Shown: one piece after another, positions 8,580 to 15,487 of the stretch | Numbering within the stretch: position 1 is the first letter of the stretch | Layout: each line of letters starts with the position of its first letter | From: Pontibacter sp. G13 | GTDB taxonomy: Bacteria > Bacteroidota > Bacteroidia > J057 | Assembly: GCF_031851795.1 (NCBI RefSeq) | Contig: NZ_CP134696.1 | Coordinates: 7,254,001 to 7,318,000 of the forward strand | Direction of reading: 5' to 3' | DNA: 64,000 bases | Notes under the pieces: generated by a model | What the model was told of the DNA's origin: nothing | Seen by the model: the letters and a program-made list of their open reading frames with translations, nothing else | Database searches by the model: none | Position numbers and translations under genes: made by a program

Positions 8580-9528
8580 AAAAGCAAAACCGCTAGTACT
8601 CGTCTGCGAAACTCCCATGCACGCCGGTGCAGGGAACGATTTGGGGATTGTTGATCTCCCTATCCAGCGCGAACGACACACTTCATTTCCCAAAATTGAA
8701 AGCTCCAGCTTCAAAGGGGCTGTCCGAGAAAGACTAACAGGATTGCTTGAAAATGGAGATACGGATGCCCTAAATGACATTAATCGGACATTTGGTCCAC
8801 CCAGTGAGGCCGAGGACAAGCATGCTGGAGCGCTTGGATTTACAGATGCGCGTCTCCTGTTCTTTCCGATCAAGTCCATGAAGGGAGTTTTCGCCTATGC
8901 TACCTGCCCAATGATTTTGGAGCGATTTGCCAAAGATTTGAAGCAGGCAGGAGTTGCTCCTGAGGTTGATTTCAGTAATTTTTCGATCCCTGATGATACG
9001 GCTTGGGTACACAGAAATACAGCCATTGTGATTAACCATGGTGCCACTAAAAAGTCTGTCATCTTGGAAGCTTATGCTTTTTCAGCGAAAGTGAAGGACG
9101 AAGTTGGAGAGTTCGCGAATTGGCTTGGAGGTTCCGTATTCTCCGGAATGGGAGAGGTGTTCCAAATGCGGATTATGCAGAATCTAGTGATTCTTCCGAA
9201 TGACGATTTCAAAGATTTTGTCAATCTGTCTACCGAGGTCATCACAAGAACCAAAATCGACCAGGCTTCTGGTACTGTTCAAGATGGCGCATTGTTTACG
9301 GAGGAATACCTTCCTCCCGAATCGATTCTTTATACCCTTGTATTGGCAGCTCCAGTTTTTTCCGTCAAAAAGAATGATCCACGCAAACTGTCAGGAGGCG
9401 GTGAAGAAGCCGAAGATGTGCTTCAATTCTTCGAGAAAGCTTTGAATGAAAAAGCGAAAAGTCGCCTTCGAATTGGCGCGAATGCCACGCTAGGAAAAGG
9501 CATCGTTCAAACCACATTTATCAAATAA
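8572..9528 (+). CDS. cmr4: Type III-B CRISPR backbone RNase Cmr4 (Cas7 group)
   Basis: A 318-residue protein. Cmr4 forms the helical backbone of the complex and cuts target RNA every six nucleotides. The N-terminal motif PMHAGAGNDLGIVDLPIQRE (residues 15-34) contains His17 and Asp28, which align with the His15 and catalytic Asp26 described for archaeal Cmr4; SSSFKGAVRERL follows. The C-terminal IGANATLGKGIV is the RAMP G-loop. Slicing of target RNA is therefore expected to be intact. The ATG lies inside the end of the CARF nuclease gene, so the broken gene could affect Cmr4 translation by polarity. cmr5 starts 4 nt after its stop. Confidence 0.95.
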   Translation: MYKKAKPLVLVCETPMHAGAGNDLGIVDLPIQRERHTSFPKIESSSFKGAVRERLTGLLENGDTDALNDINRTFGPPSEAEDKHAGALGFTDARLLFFPIKSMKGVFAYATCPMILERFAKDLKQAGVAPEVDFSNFSIPDDTAWVHRNTAIVINHGATKKSVILEAYAFSAKVKDEVGEFANWLGGSVFSGMGEVFQMRIMQNLVILPNDDFKDFVNLSTEVITRTKIDQASGTVQDGALFTEEYLPPESILYTLVLAAPVFSVKKNDPRKLSGGGEEAEDVLQFFEKALNEKAKSRLRIGANATLGKGIVQTTFIK

Positions 9529-9532
9529 GGAC

Positions 9533-9946
9533 ATGGGAGAATTGACAAAATCAAAGAGGACCACGATCGAGCAGGGAAGAGCTGCCTTTGCTTTCGAAAA
9601 GGTCGAAAGTGTCCCCGAAAAAAATATCAAGGAGTATCGCTCTTTAGCTAAAAAGCTCCCAATGTATATAAAAACCAATGGATTAGGAGGAGCATTCGCT
9701 TTTTCTCATTCCAAAAGTAAATCGGGAAACGAGCATGAATTGATCTTGAAACATATTAGCAGTTGGTTGGGAGATCCAAAATCCTTTGTGCCTTTTGATT
9801 TGCCTTCAGATAGCAAAGGCCTTTTAGAGGAATTGATAAACATGGATTCAACAGCTTATCGAATGATAACTACTGAAGTGCTGTCTTACCTGAACTGGGT
9901 GAGGAGGTTTGCTGACTCAAAGGTTGAGGAACTTAAATCCAAATGA
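9533..9946 (+). CDS. cmr5: Type III-B CRISPR small subunit Cmr5 (Cas11)
   Basis: A 137-residue protein, predicted helical, within the usual length of Cmr5. The segment EYRSLAKKLPMYIKTNGLGG (about residues 38-57) followed by FAFSHSK matches the family's characteristic 'K-x-LP-x-I-x-x-NGLG' region. Cmr5 packs along the Cmr4 backbone and helps bind the target strand. It lies 4 nt after cmr4 and directly abuts cmr6. The call is strongly supported by both motif and position between cmr4 and cmr6. Confidence 0.9.
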   Translation: MGELTKSKRTTIEQGRAAFAFEKVESVPEKNIKEYRSLAKKLPMYIKTNGLGGAFAFSHSKSKSGNEHELILKHISSWLGDPKSFVPFDLPSDSKGLLEELINMDSTAYRMITTEVLSYLNWVRRFADSKVEELKSK

Positions 9947-9947
9947 T

Positions 9948-11153
9948 ATGATTGAGGCAAAAATTCGAGTTATCATAAAAGATGGAGGAATAGAAGCCAA
10001 AGTTCGACTAGAGAAAAACAGGAAAGCCTGGAAATATGCTAATGAGTTTGAATTTGGTTTCGTTACGAATGGATGGGAGAAATGTCTAATCAATGGATGG
10101 CCCGATTTCTCTGAAATAGAGTACAATGGGAAAACTATCCCAATAAATGAACTGATTTTGCATGAAAGGGAGACTGAAGCACAGAAAAAGGAAGAAAGAA
10201 ACTTAGCGCGGAAAGAAGCAGAGAGACTTCAAGAGGCGCTAAAAAAAAGCGATTTGGGGCATTTACTTCCCAAGGATACGCGAAAAGTTCTGGCATTTGT
10301 AGAACCCAAATCCATTGATTCTCTCCATCAATACATTAACCTCGCACTTCCAACTGATCGCCCGAAAAGTAAGGAGTCTAAGGACGAGTTATCCCTTGCT
10401 CGATTCAAAAACCAATCCTTCCAAGATCAGGGACTCCCTGACAACATGGAACACACTGCAAGGGAGCTGCTAGGAGAGGCTTTAACGGCCACTTTGACTT
10501 GCAAAACTTCTAGTCGCCTAGCATTAGGCCTGGGAGGCGGTAGTGTTTACGAAACTGGCCTTACCCTCCATCATGTCTATGGAATCCCTTACATTCCCGC
10601 CAGTTCGGTAAAGGGAGCTGCGAGATCTTGGATTATCCAACAAGTATTCGACGGAAAAGAAAGTTTGGCAATTAAGAATCAGCGGTTTTGCGACTTGTTT
10701 GGCTGCCCCTCGGTGCTGTTGGTGGAAGAGGGTGGAAAGAAGAATCAAGTAACAAGCTATTATGAGGGCTTGGGAGATCCTTCCATTTCCGGCTCCCGCC
10801 AAGGCTGCATTACTTTCTTCGATGCATTTCCAGTAGGTGAAGGGCAAGTGGAAAAAGATATCATGACCCCGCACTATGGGGATTATTACACGAAATCGGA
10901 TGATACTCCTCCAGCTGATTATCTGGAACCATCCCCTATTGAATTCCTCACAGTAGCAGCGAATACTAAATTCAAATTCATCCTCGGGCAGCATCGAAAT
11001 TTGCCATTGGCTCCTGCTGGAAATACCCAGATCTTGGGCGGGGAGGGTGACTCCTATTTGGCAATTGCCTTCCATTGGTTAGAACTGGCACTGTTGCAGC
11101 GCGGCATAGGCGCCAAAACTGCAGTAGGATACGGATTTATGGAAAAGGTGTAA
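9948..11153 (+). CDS. cmr6: Type III-B CRISPR RAMP protein Cmr6 (Cas7 group)
   Basis: A 401-residue protein from the ATG at 9948, one base after the cmr5 stop; an in-frame TTG at 9909 inside cmr5 would add 13 residues and is less likely. The first 150 residues are lysine- and glutamate-rich (for example around EAQKKEERNLARKEAERLQE) and look like an extension with coiled-coil character. The RAMP core follows, with the Cmr6 signature LTLHHVYGIPYIPASSVKGA (about 207-226) and a final GIGAKTAVGYGFM G-loop. Cmr6 caps the backbone near Cmr1. The N-terminal extension is longer than in archaeal Cmr6. Confidence 0.93.
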   Translation: MIEAKIRVIIKDGGIEAKVRLEKNRKAWKYANEFEFGFVTNGWEKCLINGWPDFSEIEYNGKTIPINELILHERETEAQKKEERNLARKEAERLQEALKKSDLGHLLPKDTRKVLAFVEPKSIDSLHQYINLALPTDRPKSKESKDELSLARFKNQSFQDQGLPDNMEHTARELLGEALTATLTCKTSSRLALGLGGGSVYETGLTLHHVYGIPYIPASSVKGAARSWIIQQVFDGKESLAIKNQRFCDLFGCPSVLLVEEGGKKNQVTSYYEGLGDPSISGSRQGCITFFDAFPVGEGQVEKDIMTPHYGDYYTKSDDTPPADYLEPSPIEFLTVAANTKFKFILGQHRNLPLAPAGNTQILGGEGDSYLAIAFHWLELALLQRGIGAKTAVGYGFMEKV

Positions 11154-11171
11154 AAACGGAATGTGATAACT

Positions 11172-11564
11172 ATGGGAACCAAATTGTTTCTGCTCTTTTC
11201 CCATTCTTTGGGAGAAGAGCAGAAGGAGGATGCGAGAAGGAGATTTGGGGTAGAGCAATTTGTCCCGCTCCCAGAGTCCCTGCAAAAAGCATGGAGTAAT
11301 GTGCCTCCGGATTTACCAGAGTTGAAGGACTTTCAACTTCCCATCAGGAATTGGCTGTTTCAACATGCCACGGCTGGAGACTACGTATTGGCTCAGGGGG
11401 ATTTTGGGATGGTATATCATGCCGTACAAGATGCTTGGAATCTCGGGTTGATTCCGGTTTATGCAACGACTTCCAGAGAGTCCAAGGAAACAATCCAAGC
11501 TGATGGTTCTGTTAGGACCCAGCGAATCTTCAAACACGTTCAATTTAGAATTTACGGAAAATAG
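11172..11564 (+). CDS. csx20: Csx20-like CRISPR ancillary protein, putative ring nuclease
   Basis: A 130-residue protein from the ATG at 11172 (an in-frame GTG lies at 11163). Recognisable pieces are LFLLFSHSLGEEQKEDARR near the start, then FVPLPESLQKAWSNVPPDL, GDYVLAQGDFGMVYHAV and IPVYATTSRES. I recognise this layout as Csx20, a small family restricted to type III loci; from memory, members have been reported as ring nucleases that degrade cyclic tetra-adenylate, which would switch the effectors off. It is encoded between cmr6 (18 nt upstream) and the Csx1 gene (2 nt downstream), consistent with dose-matched production of an effector and its brake. The family name is a recollection and needs a profile search; the CRISPR linkage is clear from the operon. 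Confidence 0.6.
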   Translation: MGTKLFLLFSHSLGEEQKEDARRRFGVEQFVPLPESLQKAWSNVPPDLPELKDFQLPIRNWLFQHATAGDYVLAQGDFGMVYHAVQDAWNLGLIPVYATTSRESKETIQADGSVRTQRIFKHVQFRIYGK

Positions 11565-11566
11565 CC

Positions 11567-12919
11567 ATGGCGAATATTCTTGTTTTGATGTTGGGGACCG
11601 GTAGAGCTTCGCTAACAGAGGGAAAACAGTTGGAATACCGGACTGGAACGTATGTTCGATCGGATGGTGGTCAAGGTGAGGTGATTACCTCATTTGTCGG
11701 AGAGGCGATTGTCCGCTTGTTTTCTGAGGAGTCATTTGATAAAGTCTATATCCTTGGCACTAAAAATTCACAATGGCACTCTGTGTATGCCCATAGCATC
11801 AACGAAACTGCTACTGACAAGGAGCTCGACTGGTTTGAGAAAATTTCTGAAGAAATTGATCGTCCTCAACCAACTAGACCAGCTTGGATCAAGGAAGTGG
11901 AGCGAGCTTTTGGAGAGAAAATCGGGGTAAAGGTTGAATGTCAAATTACACCTGTAGGTAGAAACGAGGAGGAGCTGTGGAACCTGTTTGAGACAATTGT
12001 TAAGATTCCTGCTGAGGGAGATAAAATATCAATTGACATTACGCATGGGCTTAGGTTTCAACCCATGTTCATGTTGTTGGGACTCAATTATTTGAAAAGT
12101 ATTGCTGAGAATATCCAGATTGGGCGAATTTTCTATGGCGCATGGGAACTCGGGAATGAATATTATGAGGGGAAAGCACCTATCTATGATCTTTCTACTT
12201 TTCTGGACTTGGTTGATTGGATTGATGGAGCCAATTCACTTCAGCGTTATGGCGATATGAAACCCATTCTAGATATCGCAAAGGAAAAAGGGTTTCCAAG
12301 CGCTTTCATTCAGAAGGGGAAGGAGTTTGATCTTGCTCTTCAGCTTAACAAAGCAGGGCTGTTGAGTTACCAGGCTGGAGCTTTCCACAGTCAATTGATG
12401 AAGGTGAAGAAAGATGAGACATTAGACTTCAAGCCGTATCAATTGGTTTCGAAAGCCATCGAGCGTCTTCCTGCCCAGATTCTCAAAGAACAACAACCAT
12501 GGCGGGAAATGCTGTTGATGGCCGAAAGGCATCTCGATAAAGAGAATCAAATGACCTTAGCTATACTTGCCACATGGGAAGCAATTATTACCAGATTGGA
12601 GGCGCTATATCCAAGTATTACAGGCCTACAAGGGTTCGATAAATACAAGAAAATGGGATATGTTGCCCGAAACGGAAAGGTTGATGAAATTCGAGGCACA
12701 CTTACGAACTTTTCTAAAAATGCCAAGCGACTTAGTGAGTTTCGGAACTATGTAGCACATGTTCGAATAGAGGAAAAGGACACTCTGAACCCTAAAATAA
12801 TCTTGGACGAGTTTCCTCAATTGTTTAAATATTTCAAACAAGCGCTTGAATCTTCGGAAATGGACTTAATTCCCCAGAAACTCCCAATTTCTCCAAAGGA
12901 GGCAGTTGACGTCCCCTAA
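11567..12919 (+). CDS. csx1: Csx1-type CARF-HEPN ribonuclease (DxTHG family)
   Basis: A 450-residue protein. The N-terminal CARF domain (about 1-200) contains DITHG at residues 157-161, the signature of the DxTHG branch of Csx1. The C-terminal domain has an R-x4-H motif, Arg393 to His398 in FRNYVAHV, the active site of HEPN ribonucleases. Such proteins dimerise, bind cyclic oligoadenylate made by Cas10 and then degrade RNA non-specifically. Both key motifs are intact, so this is likely the working effector of the locus. It starts 2 nt after the Csx20-like gene and its last 4 nt overlap, tail to tail, the convergent sigma-54-type regulator. The last 25 residues (LIPQKLPISPKEA...) are a low-complexity tail. 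Confidence 0.88.
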   Translation: MANILVLMLGTGRASLTEGKQLEYRTGTYVRSDGGQGEVITSFVGEAIVRLFSEESFDKVYILGTKNSQWHSVYAHSINETATDKELDWFEKISEEIDRPQPTRPAWIKEVERAFGEKIGVKVECQITPVGRNEEELWNLFETIVKIPAEGDKISIDITHGLRFQPMFMLLGLNYLKSIAENIQIGRIFYGAWELGNEYYEGKAPIYDLSTFLDLVDWIDGANSLQRYGDMKPILDIAKEKGFPSAFIQKGKEFDLALQLNKAGLLSYQAGAFHSQLMKVKKDETLDFKPYQLVSKAIERLPAQILKEQQPWREMLLMAERHLDKENQMTLAILATWEAIITRLEALYPSITGLQGFDKYKKMGYVARNGKVDEIRGTLTNFSKNAKRLSEFRNYVAHVRIEEKDTLNPKIILDEFPQLFKYFKQALESSEMDLIPQKLPISPKEAVDVP

Positions 12920-14361
12920 TCCGCATACTTAATCACCGTATTCGGAGACACTCCAAGAAGCTCTTTCGCGCGACGCTTGTTCCCGCCGCAAAGCTGTACT
13001 ACTTTCTGGATGTGGGCGCGTTTGACCGATTCCAGCGTCAGGTCTGCTTTCGGGTTCACATTCCGATAATCTGGCGGTAGGGCATCTATGCCCACACATT
13101 CTTCGCCATACACATTCAGATAGGTGAGGATGTTGGCCAGCTCCCGATAGTTGCCCGGAAATTCATAGAGCGCGAGCCATTCGGTCAATGCTTCGTCAAA
13201 TGCCAGTGGCTTGGCTCTTTTCCCTTGCTCTGAAAATTGGCCATTCATCCGTTGGATCACCTCCATTCGCTCATGCATCGGATATTCCCGCAAACTGGGC
13301 AGATGAATCGGTACCTGCGAAATTCGGAAGTATAGATCCCATCTGAAGGCGCCGGTTTCACAGTGGCTCCGAAGGTTTTGGTGGGTCGCGGTGATCAATC
13401 GTACTTGGACGGCAGATTCCGTCGTTTCACCGATCGGTAGAACTTTTCCATCTTGGAGCGCTCGAAGCAATGATACCTGTGTCTCTGGGCTGATTTCTCC
13501 GATTTCATCGAGGAACAAGGTCCCATGATCTGCCTGCTGGAAGAATCCCACTTGATCCCGATTCGCTCCGGTGAAGGCTCCTTGCTTATGTCCGAACAAA
13601 CGAGACTCGATCAGATCCCCGCGGATCGCTCCGCAATTCACCGAGACCAGTCGATTTCCAGCGCGCGGAGAATGCTGATGAATATGACGTGCCAATAGTT
13701 CCTTGCCTGTGCCCGTTTCCCCCTGAATCAGAATAGAAACCTCTTCCCGCGCTGCCCGCTCTGCATGTCGATAAACCGATTCTAGGCACGGTGCGAGCCA
13801 ATTGTTTGATAACGAACTCTTTTGGTGGAATGCCTGCAGCCGGTAGGCTACCTTGGAGTTGCTGATCACGAGCTCCCCAAATTCGTGCGGGTTTCCCGTT
13901 ACCTCCTTTCCCTTTCCTTGAATCAATCGGGTGTTCAGGTCGTTTTGCTCGAGATGGATCAGGCACCAGCCGAGGCGTTGCGCAGTCGTGCCCGTATTGA
14001 ACAAAATATCGATATCATCCTCCCGGAATTCCCGCAGTACCGCCTCTTCTGCGCGCTTGATTTCTAACGTATCAAACTTGTCGGTGAGCGGCACTATCCG
14101 TAATTCGATGTCTCGATCGGGAAAGGCTTTTCGGATTTTCCCAAGCAGCATCTCTGCCTTATAGAGTACATCGTCGGCTGTTTCATGGCAACAGAGGACA
14201 TGTTTGCTATGTGGACGATCCTGCCCAAAAAACAATCGGTGTAGGTTCAGATTGGGGCTATCTGGCGAGATGTTGGAGTAGGGGGGAGGAAAAGCGTCAG
14301 GATGCGGGTGTTGCAAGAAATCCGAGGTGAATGCCACCCAGGACACGATGATATGGGCCAT
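12916..14361 (-). CDS. CARF-like / sigma-54 AAA+ / HTH transcription regulator (RtcR-like)
   Basis: A 481-residue enhancer-binding protein. Residues 1-180 form an alpha/beta region ending in DILFNTGTTAQRLGW, which resembles the CARF domain of RtcR. The AAA+ domain follows: Walker A GETGTGKE (214-221), GAFTGA (261-266, the sigma-54 contact loop), Walker B LFLDEIGE (about 282-289), and a helix-turn-helix at 455-481 (GGNKRRAKELLGVSPNTVIK). It should remodel RNA polymerase holding sigma-54 at an unknown promoter. Classical RtcR controls RNA-repair genes; no rtcA/rtcB is nearby, whereas a cyclic-oligoadenylate-producing locus is adjacent and convergent. It lies between the cas operon and the array leader. 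A role in tuning cas or array transcription, or in spreading the alarm, is an inference. Confidence 0.8.
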   Translation of the reverse strand: MAHIIVSWVAFTSDFLQHPHPDAFPPPYSNISPDSPNLNLHRLFFGQDRPHSKHVLCCHETADDVLYKAEMLLGKIRKAFPDRDIELRIVPLTDKFDTLEIKRAEEAVLREFREDDIDILFNTGTTAQRLGWCLIHLEQNDLNTRLIQGKGKEVTGNPHEFGELVISNSKVAYRLQAFHQKSSLSNNWLAPCLESVYRHAERAAREEVSILIQGETGTGKELLARHIHQHSPRAGNRLVSVNCGAIRGDLIESRLFGHKQGAFTGANRDQVGFFQQADHGTLFLDEIGEISPETQVSLLRALQDGKVLPIGETTESAVQVRLITATHQNLRSHCETGAFRWDLYFRISQVPIHLPSLREYPMHERMEVIQRMNGQFSEQGKRAKPLAFDEALTEWLALYEFPGNYRELANILTYLNVYGEECVGIDALPPDYRNVNPKADLTLESVKRAHIQKVVQLCGGNKRRAKELLGVSPNTVIKYAD

Positions 14362-14461
14362 GTGTAGAAGGTTTGGGGAAGCGAATATACCGGAACCAAA
14401 GGTGCATTCAAACGCTTAGCTCGGAATAGTTGTGCGCTGTTGATTCGAGGTGTCATGGGGA

Positions 14462-14652
14462 TTTGGGTGTGTCCTGCCGATCTGGAAATGGTGAGTTCCA
14501 TCTGGATAGTCGAGTCGGCAGGTCGGTCCCTTTCGCGCTCGCTGGCGCTCGGTCTCGGATCTGGGGGCGAGAGATCGCCGCTCCCAGATCCGAGACTCCG
14601 CCTATCGGCGGCCGCTTCAGGCACCTCACACCACACCAGCCATCCGCACACT
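14462..14652 (+). repeat. GC-rich dispersed intergenic element, copy 1
   Basis: One of five related elements (others at 20501, 27334, 48461 and 50441). This copy starts with TTGGGTGTGTCCTGCC, contains GGTCGGTCCCTTTCGCGCTC, a perfect-looking hairpin of two arms around 14562-14602 (CTCGGATCTGGG / CCCAGATCCGAG) and ends ATCCGCACAC. It separates the regulator gene from the array leader. Copies are GC-rich, non-coding and found in both orientations, as expected of a REP-like family. Confidence 0.7.
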
Positions 14653-14871
14653 TGATTCTGGCTTCGAGAATGCCCGTTTTAGGCGAATAATCTGTATATT
14701 GGAAAGGATTCGCTCATTGAAATATGGTATTGCATAGGTTAAATATTTTATCTAATTTTGTCCCTCCAAAAATGAGGGGGACCACTTTTCGCCAATTGGC
14801 TGGAATCGCCGTTTCTCAACAGGGTCAAAACAGTTAGTTTGTTGATTATCAGTATTTTATAAAATGTTGCT
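14653..14871 (+). promoter_or_regulatory. Probable CRISPR leader
   Basis: An A/T-rich stretch directly before the first perfect repeat, ending in GTTGATTATCAGTATTTTATA. It is placed at the leader end because the opposite array end has a truncated repeat and because the repeat's ATTAAGAC end would then form the crRNA 5' handle, as in other type III arrays. It should carry the array promoter; no definite -7/-33 pair was identified. It contains no gene. Confidence 0.5.
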
Positions 14872-15486
14872 CTCGCAGACCCTTCTCCACTATAACAAGG
14901 ATTAAGACAGTGTCGCGTCTTGCTTCCAGTTACCTGTTACTACAGCTCGCAGACCCTTCTCCACTATAACAAGGATTAAGACTGGTTTCCCGAAAACTCT
15001 GAGAACCACTTCCGATGGACTCGCAGACCCTTCTCCACTATAACAAGGATTAAGACTCTTTTGGGCAGGATCAGTCATGTATTTTACATCGCTCGCAGAC
15101 CCTTCTCCACTATAACAAGGATTAAGACTCGCAACTAGTTTACCGTTAAGATATTCATCAGTAACTCGCAGACCCTTCTCCACTATAACAAGGATTAAGA
15201 CCCACGCAATGCGTTGAATACTTTCTTTTGAGACGCTCGCAGACCCTTCTCCACTATAACAAGGATTAAGACCCCGAATGCTACTCCGAACTCCTCCCAA
15301 GAGGAGACTCGCAGACCCTTCTCCACTATAACAAGGATTAAGACCTCCGCAGGCCCCCTTGATACTACTACTTAACCTTAACTCGCAGACCCTTCTCCAC
15401 TATAACAAGGATTAAGACGAAGTTGCGTCTTTCTTATACTCTTCCAACATCTTCCTCGCAGACCCTTCTCCACTATAACAAGGATT
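14872..15486 (+). CRISPR. Type III CRISPR array: nine repeats, eight spacers
   Basis: The repeat is 37 nt, beginning CTCGCAGACCCTTCTCCACT and ending ACAAGGATTAAGAC. Repeats start at 14872, 14946, 15020, 15092, 15165, 15236, 15308, 15382 and 15455. The first eight are identical; the ninth matches only its first 32 nt (15455-15486), lacks AAGAC and is followed at once by the right-hand dispersed repeats. Spacers are 37, 37, 35, 36, 34, 35, 37 and 36 nt and all differ. The repeat end ATTAAGAC resembles the 8-nt handle of type III crRNAs, which supports transcription on the + strand. No spacer target was recognised in this window. The array lies 2 kb after the cas operon, beyond the regulator, and no cas1/cas2 accompanies it. 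Confidence 0.98.
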
Positions 15487-15487
15487 T

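Noticed and set aside
14902-15300. A 132-residue open frame on the - strand across the CRISPR array
   Set aside because: It is a translation of the repeats and spacers (the same short peptide recurs); an array artefact.
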